NCBI GenBank assembly: GCA_964638515.1
Contig: CAZWZL010000001.1
Location: 129,592-193,591, forward strand
Length of the DNA: 64,000 bases
Source: CAYPGJ01 sp964638515
GTDB lineage: Bacteria; Planctomycetota; Phycisphaerae; Phycisphaerales; UBA1924
Direction of reading: 5' to 3'
Below the pieces are notes generated by a model that searched no databases, was not told the DNA's origin, and worked only from the letters and a program-made list of their open reading frames with translations. The position numbers and the translations under genes were made by a program. Below are positions 8,877 to 17,378 of this stretch, one piece after another. The first letter of the stretch is position 1, and each line of letters begins with the position of its first letter.

Positions 8877-9535
8877 GTCTCGACGTGATGCAAACCGCAC
8901 GCGCGCTGGCGGATGTCCCGGAGTGGGGCTACGAGTCGGCCGCGCCCGCGCACACGGAGGCGTACCTCCGTCCGGCGGCGCGTCGGCTTCTGCCCGCAAG
9001 CCTCCAAGGGCTTCGGGTGCTCGACGTGGGTTGCGGCAACGGGGCCTGGGCGCGTTGGCTCACGGAACAAGGCGCGGCCGTCGTCGGCGTCGACGCGTCC
9101 GAGGCGGGCATCCGCATCGCTCGGCGCGAGGTCCCGGGCGCGCGGTTTGAGGTGATGAAGGCGTCCGAGCGCCTGCTCGATGAACTCTCCGAGCCCCCGT
9201 TCGACGTCGTGTTGAGCCTCGAAGTCGTCGAGCATCTCTTCGCGCCCCGTGATTGGGCCCGCGGCTGCTTCGAAGCGCTCAAGCCCGGCGGCCTGCTCGT
9301 TTGCTCGACGCCCTACCACGGCTTCCTCAAGAATCTCGCCCTGTCCCTGACGAACAAGTGGGATTTCCATTTGAGCCCCCTGTGGGATGGAGGCCACATC
9401 AAGTTCTGGAGCCGCGCCACGCTTTCCGCTCTGCTGGCGGAAGCCGGCTTTGCCGACTTGCAGTTCGCGGGCGCCGGACGGGCGCGATGGCTCTGGATGA
9501 GCATGGTCATGTCCGGGAGGCGCCCCGCTCCATGA
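8873..9535 (+). CDS. Class I SAM-dependent methyltransferase, UbiG-like
   Basis: 220-residue methyltransferase starting at GTG within the previous stop (GTGA). Motif I is VLDVGCGNGAWARWL near residues 49-63, followed by VVGVDASEAGI (motif Post I) and DVVLSLEVVEHL (motif II), a Methyltransf_11/UbiG layout. Being embedded in the glycan operon it probably methylates a sugar or terminal glycan group, which in O-antigen systems can set chain length. That role is inferred from position. Confidence 0.85.
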   Translation: MSLDVMQTARALADVPEWGYESAAPAHTEAYLRPAARRLLPASLQGLRVLDVGCGNGAWARWLTEQGAAVVGVDASEAGIRIARREVPGARFEVMKASERLLDELSEPPFDVVLSLEVVEHLFAPRDWARGCFEALKPGGLLVCSTPYHGFLKNLALSLTNKWDFHLSPLWDGGHIKFWSRATLSALLAEAGFADLQFAGAGRARWLWMSMVMSGRRPAP

Positions 9536-11610
9536 GCGAATCCTCATCCAATCTCAAGGCCGCGCCCGATCCACGCGACCCCCGCGCCGACGCGCTCGCG
9601 CACGAAGTTGGCGCGGCCGGCGCGCTGCCGGGGCGGTGGCCGGCGCCGCGCTCCGCGCGCATCTCCGTCCTCGTTCCCGTCAAGAACGAGGAACGCAACG
9701 TCATCGAGTGCCTTCGCCGATTGCAGTGGGCCGACGAGATTGTGGTGGTCGACTCCCAATCGACCGACCGCACCATCCCGCTCTCGCAGGCGATGGGCGC
9801 GGACGTGTACCAGTTCCACTATTCCAAGGCCGGCTGGCCCAAAAAGAAGAACTGGGCGCTCGAGCACGTGCCCTGGCGAAACGAGTGGGTGCTCATCCTC
9901 GACGCCGACGAGCACATGACCCCGGAGCTCGCCGAGGAGATCGTGCAGGTCGCCGATGGCCGGTGGCGCGGCGCCGACGATCGGGAACGAGGCTGCGGCG
10001 ACGGATACTGGCTGAACCGTCGATTCATGTTCATGGGTCGATGGATCCGCGGCTGCGGGTACTACCCGTCTTGGAACGTCCGGTTCTTCAAGCACGCCGT
10101 GGGCCGGTACGAACGCATCGGCGATCTGGGCGACACCGGCTCCGGCGACAACGAGGTGCACGAGCACGTCGTGCTCTCCACCGGGGAGGCCGGGTATCTC
10201 CGCCATGAATTCCTGCACTTTGCGTACCCCGATCTCACCACGTGGATCGAGAAGCACAACCGCTACACCACGTGGGAAGCGCACGCCATGGAGGCCGGCG
10301 ACGCCGGCGCCGTCCGCCCCTCCCTCTTCGGCGGACCGATCGAGCGGAGACGGTGGCTCAAGCGGTACGCGCGTCGCCTCCCGTTCCGTCCCACGCTCCG
10401 GTTCCTGTACTCCTATCTCGCCGAGAAAGGGTTCCTCGACGGCTACCCCGGCTTCGTCATGTGCCGGTTGCTGGCCTGGTACGAGTTCGTCTCGCTCGCC
10501 AAGCACCACGAGATGACCCAGGCCGTCGGGCCCGCGCTGGCCCCGGCCCCGCAGCCCCGCGCCGCCCGAGCGACCGCTCCGATCCGTCCCTCGCGCGAGC
10601 CCAAGCCGCCGACTCCGCCACGCGAGTTCGCGCAGCCCACACCGGTGCGCGCACGTCCCGCCGGCGCGCGCACGCGCTCGAACATCGAAGTGCTCATCCC
10701 GACGTTCAACGAAGAGATCAATCTCCCTCACGCGCTGCGATCGGTCGTCGACTGGGCCGACGCCGTGCACGTTCTGGATTCCGAGTCGACCGACCGCACC
10801 CGAGACATCGCGTCCGCGATGGGCGCGAACGTCGTGGTTCAGAAGTGGCTCGGGTACGCTCGTCAGAAGAACTGGGGGCTCGAGAACATCCCGTTCGGCT
10901 CTGACTGGGTGTTTATCCTCGACGCCGATGAGACCATCACCCCCGACCTTCGCGACGAGCTGCTCGAACTCGCCTCGCGCGCTCCCGACTCCGTGCGCGA
11001 GTCCGGCTTCTACGTCAACCGCCTGACGTATTTCATGGGGCGAGCCATCCGTCACTGCGGCTACTTTCCCTCGTACAACCTCCGCTTCTTCAAGCGTGGA
11101 CGGGCCCGGTACGAAGACCGCGAAGTGCATGAGCACATGGTGGTCGACGGTCCCACCGGCCGCCTCAAGCGCCTCATGACCCACGAGGACCGGCGCGGTC
11201 TCGAGCACTTCATCGCCAAACACAACCGGTATTCCACCCTCGAGGCCCGCCAGACGCTGCGCGAACGGCGCGGACAGACCAGCCAGGCCGTCGTGCTCGA
11301 GCGCGGCGTCGCGGTGCGACGCTGGCTGAAGCGCCACGTCCAGCCCCGATTGCCCTTCGCGGCCCTCTGGCGGTTCCTTTACATGTACGTCTGGAAGCTG
11401 GGCGTGCTCGATGGCGCCAACGGCCTCCGATTCTGCCTGTTCATCTCGACGTACGACTTCTTTATCTCGCTGAAAAAGCACGAGCTGCTCGCCTCCGAGC
11501 ATGCCGAGCCCGAGCGGCTTGCCGCGCCCCCGGCCCGAGGGCTGGCCATCCCCGAGGGTGAGCTTTCGGCAACCCAGCCCGCCGCGCCCACGAGCCCAGC
11601 CAACACGTGA
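9532..11610 (+). CDS. Tandem GT2-GT2 fusion glycosyltransferase (WaaE-like repeats)
   Basis: 692-residue protein with two complete inverting GT-A domains in one chain. Domain 1 (about 43-332) opens with ISVLVPVKNEERN and carries DADEHMT at 124-130. A Pro/Ala/Arg-rich linker covers about 333-382. Domain 2 (about 383-660) opens with IEVLIPTFNEEIN and carries DADETIT at 464-470. Each repeat also has ST-DRT, a Gly-Tyr/Phe-P-S-(W/Y)N-(V/L)RFFK segment and a KHNRY(S/T)T segment. The offset between the DAD motifs is 340 residues, so the gene is an internal duplication. This WaaE/KdtX-like branch normally has a single domain. The ATG at 9532 overlaps the previous stop (ATGA). Both halves look catalytically intact; donors are unknown. 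Confidence 0.9.
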   Translation: MSESSSNLKAAPDPRDPRADALAHEVGAAGALPGRWPAPRSARISVLVPVKNEERNVIECLRRLQWADEIVVVDSQSTDRTIPLSQAMGADVYQFHYSKAGWPKKKNWALEHVPWRNEWVLILDADEHMTPELAEEIVQVADGRWRGADDRERGCGDGYWLNRRFMFMGRWIRGCGYYPSWNVRFFKHAVGRYERIGDLGDTGSGDNEVHEHVVLSTGEAGYLRHEFLHFAYPDLTTWIEKHNRYTTWEAHAMEAGDAGAVRPSLFGGPIERRRWLKRYARRLPFRPTLRFLYSYLAEKGFLDGYPGFVMCRLLAWYEFVSLAKHHEMTQAVGPALAPAPQPRAARATAPIRPSREPKPPTPPREFAQPTPVRARPAGARTRSNIEVLIPTFNEEINLPHALRSVVDWADAVHVLDSESTDRTRDIASAMGANVVVQKWLGYARQKNWGLENIPFGSDWVFILDADETITPDLRDELLELASRAPDSVRESGFYVNRLTYFMGRAIRHCGYFPSYNLRFFKRGRARYEDREVHEHMVVDGPTGRLKRLMTHEDRRGLEHFIAKHNRYSTLEARQTLRERRGQTSQAVVLERGVAVRRWLKRHVQPRLPFAALWRFLYMYVWKLGVLDGANGLRFCLFISTYDFFISLKKHELLASEHAEPERLAAPPARGLAIPEGELSATQPAAPTSPANT

Positions 11611-12209
11611 CCGACACGCGATCCAACCCGCAAGCCCCAGCGATCGCCGATCAGGCCAGAGCCGTCTCCGCGTACACCACGCGCGAGAAGATCGGTCGGG
11701 TCCTGTGGAACTACCTGGGCCAGCCCGCGATGCGATGCACGTTTCACAACTGGTACGGCCTCCGGCGCGCCCTGCTGCGCCTCTTCAGGTGCAATATCGC
11801 GCCCGACGCCCGCGTCTGGCCCACCGTGCGCATCGAGCAGCCCTGGAATCTCACCCTCGGCCCGAACTCCTCCATCGCGGACCGGGCCATCATCTACTGC
11901 CTCGGCAAAGTCACCATCGGCGCCAATTGCTCCATCTCGCAGTACGCCCACCTCTGCGCCGGCTCGCACGATCACGCCCGCGCCGATCTGCCCCTCCTCC
12001 GACCCCCGATCACCATCGAGAACGAGGTGTGGGTCGCGGCCGACGCGTTCATCGGCCCCAACGTCACGGTGCGCGAAGGCTGCGTCATCGGCGCACGGTC
12101 CACAGTCTTCAAGGACACCAAACCCTGGACCATCTACGCGGGCAACCCGGCGCAGCCGCTCAAGGCGCGCGTCCTTTCCCGTTCCGGCCACGAGCCCGGG
12201 CAGCCGTGA
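11607..12209 (+). CDS. WcaF-type hexapeptide-repeat acetyltransferase
   Basis: Predicted acetyl-CoA-dependent O-acetyltransferase of 200 residues acting on a glycan sugar. It resembles colanic-acid WcaF: an N-terminal helical piece with LWNYLGQPAM and the left-handed beta-helix repeats from about residue 65 (APDARVWPTVRIEQPWNLTLG, then SIADRAIIYCLGKVTIG). The SHDH segment near residue 112 holds the probable catalytic histidines. The end reads WTIYAGNPAQPLK, the usual closing motif. The start is GTG overlapping the previous stop (GTGA). Confidence 0.9.
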   Translation: MTDTRSNPQAPAIADQARAVSAYTTREKIGRVLWNYLGQPAMRCTFHNWYGLRRALLRLFRCNIAPDARVWPTVRIEQPWNLTLGPNSSIADRAIIYCLGKVTIGANCSISQYAHLCAGSHDHARADLPLLRPPITIENEVWVAADAFIGPNVTVREGCVIGARSTVFKDTKPWTIYAGNPAQPLKARVLSRSGHEPGQP

Positions 12210-13042
12210 ACGTCGGCGCCCGAACCCTCAACGTCGGCATTCTCGCCGCGTCCCCCGGGCAGACGTCCCGTGCGGAAGCGCTGGCCGAGGAAACCGGCGC
12301 GCCGTGCATCTCGCTTGCGGAGTTCGCAAGCGCCGAGTTCTCGGCAGCGCTGTTGTGCGACGATGAGGGGCTTGCCCTCGTGCCCTCGGCGCACGTGCTC
12401 CCGGGCGTATCGCCGCTCCGCATCGATCTGGCCGAGTGGCACGCGCTCGCTCGCCGCCCCGTCTCGTTCCGACAGCCACTCGCGCGCGCCATCGGGATCA
12501 CGTCGCGCGCATCGGCCCCCGCTGTGCTCGACGCCACGGCCGGGCTCCTCACCGACGCCCTGCATCTCGCGATCATGGGCTGCCGGGTCGACGCCATCGA
12601 ACGTTCGCCCATCGTGCACGCCGTCGCAGCCGACGCGCTCCGCCGCGCGATCGCGTCTCCCGCACTCGTCGAAGCAGCCTCCCGCATCACGCTGCATCAC
12701 GCCGACGCCGCGACGTATCTGACGAACCTCACCCCCGATCGGCTCCCTTCCGTCGTGTATATCGATCCCATGCACCCTCCGCGTGATCGGCACGTCTCCG
12801 CCCTCGTGCGCAAGGAGATGCGCATCCTCCGCCTCGTCGTCGGCGACGATCTCGACAGCGCACAGCTTCTAACCACGGCGGTCTCTCGCCTTTCCGATCC
12901 TCGCGCCCGGGTCGTGCTCAAGCTTCCCCTGCGAGCCGAGCCCCTGGCGGGCTCGCCTTCGCCGGCCCATGTCCACGAGGCCAAGACGGTCCGCTACGAA
13001 GTCCACAAGCCCATCCACGCCGCGGGGTCCGCGAACCGATAG
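12206..13042 (+). CDS. rsmJ: RsmJ-like 16S rRNA (guanine-N2) methyltransferase
   Basis: 278-residue SAM methyltransferase from the GTG overlapping the upstream stop. Its C-terminal two thirds match the RsmJ family, which makes m2G1516 in E. coli 16S rRNA. Residues 109-114 are DATAGL and 126-132 are CRVDAIER. Residues 186-191 are IDPMHP (the DPMFP catalytic motif with His for Phe). Residues 199-206 are ALVRKEMR, followed by LVVGDDLD. The weak N-terminal domain, with short strands before residue 80, also follows RsmJ. A ribosomal methyltransferase inside a polysaccharide operon is unexpected. It may be co-transcribed by chance, laterally acquired, or reassigned to another substrate. Confidence 0.82.
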   Translation: MNVGARTLNVGILAASPGQTSRAEALAEETGAPCISLAEFASAEFSAALLCDDEGLALVPSAHVLPGVSPLRIDLAEWHALARRPVSFRQPLARAIGITSRASAPAVLDATAGLLTDALHLAIMGCRVDAIERSPIVHAVAADALRRAIASPALVEAASRITLHHADAATYLTNLTPDRLPSVVYIDPMHPPRDRHVSALVRKEMRILRLVVGDDLDSAQLLTTAVSRLSDPRARVVLKLPLRAEPLAGSPSPAHVHEAKTVRYEVHKPIHAAGSANR

Positions 13043-13052
13043 AACACCGACC

Positions 13053-14240
13053 ATGCGCATCGTCCACTATCTCTCCAGCGTCCGGCTCGCCGAGGGAGGC
13101 GTCACGCGCGCCGTGCTCGACATGTGCTCCGTGCTCGCGGCACGAGGCCACGAGGTCATCCTCCTGTCGATCTTCGATGACGATGTTCCGGCGGAGTGGC
13201 GATCACACGCTCCCCCCGCCAACACGCCGCGCAGCGTCAAGCTCCCGGAGCCCACGGGTCGTCTGCATCGCTTGTCGCGCGACGGCGTCGCGCTGGCCGA
13301 GCGGACCCTCGCCGGCGCCGACGCGGCCCACATCCACGCGATGTGGACGCCCTCCAACGCGCAGATCGCCAAAGCCGCGCGAGCCCAAGCCGTGCCCTAC
13401 GTGCTTTCGTCGCACGGCATGCTCGATGACTGGTCCATGGCCCGCCGTCTCTGGAAGAAGCGCCTGTACCTCGCGCTCTCCGGGAACGCCATGCTCCGGG
13501 GCGCTTCCTTCGTGCACCTCACCGCCGACGCCGAGCTCGATCAATCACGAAAGTGGTTTCCGCCCGGACGCGGACGCGTCATCCCACTGGTGTTCGATCT
13601 TGAGCTGTTTCGTGACCTCCCCGGCCCCGCCGCGGCGCACGCCAAGTTCCCCGAGAGCCGCTCCGATGAGCCCAAAATCCTGTTCCTCTCTCGTCTCTAT
13701 GAGGGCAAGGGCCTCGAGCACGTCGTCGACGCGTGCGCGATTCTCGCGCAGCGCAATTCGCGCTTCCGACTGCTGATCGCGGGCAGCGGGGAAGACGGAT
13801 TCGTGCGGGACCTCAACGCGCACATCGACCGCGCCGGCATCCGCGCCCGCACGCACCTGCTCGGGCCCGTCTACAACCGCGACAAGGTCTCCCTGTATCA
13901 GGCGTGTGACGTGCTGGTCCTGCCTTCCATCCACGAGAATTTCGGCTTCGTTCCCCCCGAAGCGCTCGCGTCGCGCCTGCCCGTCGTGGTCTCCAAGGGC
14001 TTCCACACCTGGCCGGAACTGGAGCGATCCGGCGCCGCCGTGGTCGCCGATCTCGCCCCCGAACCCATCGCGGACGCCCTCCAGGCGCTCCTGCCCGACG
14101 CCGCCCGCCGCAAGGCCATGGGCGAGGCCGGACGAGCCTTCGTGTTCGACTGGCTGGATATGGGGGGCGTCGCTCGCCGATACGAGTCGATGTACGAGGA
14201 CGCGCGCCGGGGCCGATCCCGGGCCTCTTCCGCCGGCTGA
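13053..14240 (+). CDS. GT4 family glycosyltransferase
   Basis: 395-residue GT-B glycosyltransferase. The N-terminal domain starts MRIVHYLSSV and contains GGVTRAVLDM (acceptor-side glycine loop) and SSHGMLDDW. The C-terminal Glycos_transf_1 domain has ILFLSRLYEGKGLEHVVDA at about 210-228 and GSGEDGF. The EX7E-type donor motif follows in PSIHENFGFVPPEALASRLPVV. The ATG at 13053 is ten bases after the rsmJ-like stop; a longer in-frame start upstream would overlap that gene and is not used. It probably adds a sugar to the repeat unit. Confidence 0.9.
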   Translation: MRIVHYLSSVRLAEGGVTRAVLDMCSVLAARGHEVILLSIFDDDVPAEWRSHAPPANTPRSVKLPEPTGRLHRLSRDGVALAERTLAGADAAHIHAMWTPSNAQIAKAARAQAVPYVLSSHGMLDDWSMARRLWKKRLYLALSGNAMLRGASFVHLTADAELDQSRKWFPPGRGRVIPLVFDLELFRDLPGPAAAHAKFPESRSDEPKILFLSRLYEGKGLEHVVDACAILAQRNSRFRLLIAGSGEDGFVRDLNAHIDRAGIRARTHLLGPVYNRDKVSLYQACDVLVLPSIHENFGFVPPEALASRLPVVVSKGFHTWPELERSGAAVVADLAPEPIADALQALLPDAARRKAMGEAGRAFVFDWLDMGGVARRYESMYEDARRGRSRASSAG

Positions 14241-14338
14241 ACCGGCGCAGGTCGGGATTCGTAGGGGTAGAGTCCGCCCCCCGAAGTCCGATTCCATGGG
14301 AGCAGGCTCCACCTCGAACCCCGCCTCCTGAGACCAGA

Positions 14339-15739
14339 ATGCACCAGGCCGTCGCCGTCTATCTCGTGTTCCTCGCCGTCGCCCTCGTCGGCTTCATGCT
14401 CTGGCAATACACCACCCACCGGCGCGAACTGCTCAGCGTCCGCAATATCGCCATCGTCGGGTTCATCCTCTTCCAGCTCACATCCGCGGCCATTCCCACG
14501 TGGCAGGGATGGAACCCCATCTACAAGCTGCGCGACTGGGACGGCACCGGTCTCAAGTACGCCACCATGGCCACCGTCTTCGCCGCCCTCTTCCTCTTCT
14601 GCTACGAGAAGGGTTGGGTCGCGCGAAAACTCGCCGCGCGCATCCCCACCACGCGAGCCGTGCCAACCCTCGGCACCGTCCTCGGGCTCGCCGTGCTCAT
14701 GACCATCCTCTCCGTCGGCCTCCGCTTCGGCCTGCGAATCCCCTACATCGGCATCCTCGCCAATAACGCCGGGCTCGCCTTCGCCGCCATCGCCGGCGGG
14801 CTCGTCGGCTGGGCGTGGGCCCCGCGTCTATTCAACCCCGCCATCGCCTTCGCCGCGCTGCTCATCCTCGGCGCCAATCTCGTCGTCACCCTCTACGGCG
14901 CCTTCGGCCGCCGCGAACTCGTCGGCGTCGGCGTCTGCTTCCTCTTCGGCGCCTACTACTCGCATTTCCGGTTCCTCCGCCCCTCGGCCGTGCTCGCCCG
15001 CGTGCTCGTGCTCGCCATCCCGCCGCTTCTGTTCATCGCCGCGTTCACCTCCGTCCGCGGCTCCAAGGGCGAAGGTCGAGAGCTGGGCGCCGCCGTTTCC
15101 GCGATGCGGTCACAAACCGACATCAAGTCGGGCCTCCTGATGCTCTTCGACGGCCAGAACGTCGGCGCCGGCTCCATGTGGCTTCTTGAAAACTACCCCG
15201 ATCGCTACGAGCACCGACACCTCATGACGATCGGCTACTTCTTCGTGAACCCCGTGCCCCGCATGTGGTGGCCCGGCAAGCCCGAGCCGCTCTCCGCGCA
15301 GATGGCCGACAAGGTCCGAATGAAGGACGTTGACACCTCCATCCTCAACATCGGCCCCGGCATCCTCGGGCACGCCGCGTCCGAAGGAGGCTGGTACGCG
15401 CTTCTGATCTACGCGGTCATAGGCGGGCTCTTTCTCCGGTTCTTCGATGAGATCGTGGCGCTCGGGGCCATGACGCCGTTCGTGGTGCTGCCGTTCGGAT
15501 CCGTCACCGGGCACATCCTCGGCATGCCGCGCGGCGAAACATCGCTCTTCACGTTCCAGACCATTCTCGGCGTGGTCTCCACCTACGTCGTGCTCCTGCT
15601 GATCTCGCGCGTGGTCGAGCGAGCGGGCTGGGGCAAGCGCGAAGCTCCCCTCCCAGTCGCTGAAGCCCAGCACGCCGAGTACGCCGACGACGGGTACGAG
15701 TCACTCGCCTCCGCTGAGCCCGCCACACGTGGCGTCTGA
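14339..15739 (+). CDS. Wzy-like O-antigen/oligosaccharide repeat-unit polymerase
   Basis: Polytopic membrane protein of 466 residues with about ten hydrophobic helices. A large hydrophilic loop spans about 225-320. That loop contains FFVNPVPRMWWPGKPEPLS; an aromatic-Pro-R-x-W-P-x-K-P signature is found in oligosaccharide repeat-unit polymerases, where the Arg is thought to contact the lipid-linked glycan. It is directly followed by, and overlaps by 11 bases, a flippase-like gene, the usual wzy-wzx pairing. Wzy families diverge strongly, so the call rests on topology, this motif and context. Confidence 0.75.
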   Translation: MHQAVAVYLVFLAVALVGFMLWQYTTHRRELLSVRNIAIVGFILFQLTSAAIPTWQGWNPIYKLRDWDGTGLKYATMATVFAALFLFCYEKGWVARKLAARIPTTRAVPTLGTVLGLAVLMTILSVGLRFGLRIPYIGILANNAGLAFAAIAGGLVGWAWAPRLFNPAIAFAALLILGANLVVTLYGAFGRRELVGVGVCFLFGAYYSHFRFLRPSAVLARVLVLAIPPLLFIAAFTSVRGSKGEGRELGAAVSAMRSQTDIKSGLLMLFDGQNVGAGSMWLLENYPDRYEHRHLMTIGYFFVNPVPRMWWPGKPEPLSAQMADKVRMKDVDTSILNIGPGILGHAASEGGWYALLIYAVIGGLFLRFFDEIVALGAMTPFVVLPFGSVTGHILGMPRGETSLFTFQTILGVVSTYVVLLLISRVVERAGWGKREAPLPVAEAQHAEYADDGYESLASAEPATRGV

Positions 15740-17378
15740 ACCCGCCCCGCCGCGCGAACGCTCCACCGCGCACACCATCCTGCTGTACGTCTCCTCGTCG
15801 TGGGTGCGCCTGCTCCTCACGCTGTCCACGGGACTCGTGCTCACGCCCATCCTCATCGAACACATGGGCGTCGACCTGTTCGGGCTGTTCACCATGATCG
15901 CGCTGACGGTGGCCGCGGCCGATCCCGTGCAGACCACCCTCAAACGCGCGCTCACCCGCGAACTCACGCTCGCGGTCTCCTCCGGGGATTCCCAGCGCCT
16001 CCGCCAGACCTTCTCCAACGCCGTGCTGCTCGCGGGCGCAGGCAGCATCATCACGTTCGTCATCCCCGCCGTCCTCGTGCTCGCCGCGCCCCTCATACTC
16101 ACGCTCAATTCCATCCCCGCGTGGAAGGCGCAGCTCGCCATCGGCTGCGAAGGCCTGCTCATCGGCTCGATGGCGATCCTCTCGCCGTGGCTGAACCTGT
16201 ATCTCGCCACGAAACGCATCGTCAACGACAACATCTCGCAAACCCTCTCGCGACTGCTCGATCTCTTCGCCGCGATGGCCGCGTTCAGCATCCCCGGCGT
16301 TGATCCGTTCGTGGCGTTCATTCTCCTGCGCGCGGCCTTCCGGGGCTGGCAGATGTACGCACGCGCCATCCTCATCCGCGCGCGCGTCCGCGACGCCCGC
16401 TTCTCGCCGTCCCTCTATCACAAGCCCCTCTTCCGCGAGATGCTCACCACCGGCGGGTGGTCCTCCGGGAATCAGATCGCCTCCTTCGCGCTCTACGCCT
16501 CCGACCACTACATCCTCAACATCTTCCGAGGCCCCGTCTTCAACGGCCTGTACGGCGTCATCATCCAGCTCCTGGGCTACACCCGGATGCTCGGCGCCAA
16601 CATCACCTACGGCTCCGACGTGCTCGCCGCCGATCTCCAACACCAGAATCGGCACGACACCGTCCGCAAAATGCTCCTCCGCCTCACCGCGCACACCTTC
16701 GCCATCAACGGCGTCTGCGCCGCCGGCATGATCGCCTTCGCCGGGCCCATCATGGAGGTCTGGCTCGGCAAGCAGCTCCAGTCCGACGAAAAACTCCTCG
16801 GCGTCATGACCTATCAACAGGCGATCCAGTTCGCCTGGGTCTACATCGCCGTCATGCTCCCCGGCTTTGTCCTCTCTGAAACGCACCTGGCATCCTCCGT
16901 CATCCTCTACGGCATGGGACGCGTGCGCGAATACGCCCCGCCTCTCATCGTCGGCTCGATCCTGAGAGTGATCGTCGCCGTGTCGCTCATGGCCGCCGGC
17001 TTCGCGCCCATCGCGCTGGCCTGGTGCTCCCTCGCGTTCTTCATCGCGCTCTTCGGGCTGTTTTTCCCCTGGCTCATCGCGCGCGTTACCGAAGAGCCCT
17101 TGTCCCGACTCGCCTGGCGCGTGTACCTCCGCCCGGCGATCTCCTTCATCCCCGTCGTGCTGGTGGGCGTCTGGGCCGCCAACGCGTTCGGCCCGTGGAC
17201 CGGCCTGCGCCATCTCCCGCGCCTCGCACTCGTTTGCGCCGCGATCGGCGTGCTGTACATCCCGCTCGCGTACGCCCTGGTTCTCGAGCCCGACGAGCGT
17301 GCGCACGCTCGAGCCATCCTCGCCAAGGCCCTCGCGCGCCTGCCCATCCTCCGGCGCTTCGCGCCGACCTCACTCTGA
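15729..17378 (+). CDS. Wzx-like polysaccharide flippase
   Basis: 549-residue membrane protein from a GTG inside the polymerase gene, with 12-14 predicted helices. The N-terminal block (SSWVRLLLTLSTGLVLTPIL, then HMGVDLFGLFTMI) is the characteristic start of the MVF/MATE-related polysaccharide exporters. It probably flips undecaprenyl-linked repeat units across the inner membrane for the adjacent polymerase. It ends the plus-strand operon; the next gene on the other strand converges with an 9-base overlap. Confidence 0.85.
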   Translation: MASEPAPPRERSTAHTILLYVSSSWVRLLLTLSTGLVLTPILIEHMGVDLFGLFTMIALTVAAADPVQTTLKRALTRELTLAVSSGDSQRLRQTFSNAVLLAGAGSIITFVIPAVLVLAAPLILTLNSIPAWKAQLAIGCEGLLIGSMAILSPWLNLYLATKRIVNDNISQTLSRLLDLFAAMAAFSIPGVDPFVAFILLRAAFRGWQMYARAILIRARVRDARFSPSLYHKPLFREMLTTGGWSSGNQIASFALYASDHYILNIFRGPVFNGLYGVIIQLLGYTRMLGANITYGSDVLAADLQHQNRHDTVRKMLLRLTAHTFAINGVCAAGMIAFAGPIMEVWLGKQLQSDEKLLGVMTYQQAIQFAWVYIAVMLPGFVLSETHLASSVILYGMGRVREYAPPLIVGSILRVIVAVSLMAAGFAPIALAWCSLAFFIALFGLFFPWLIARVTEEPLSRLAWRVYLRPAISFIPVVLVGVWAANAFGPWTGLRHLPRLALVCAAIGVLYIPLAYALVLEPDERAHARAILAKALARLPILRRFAPTSL

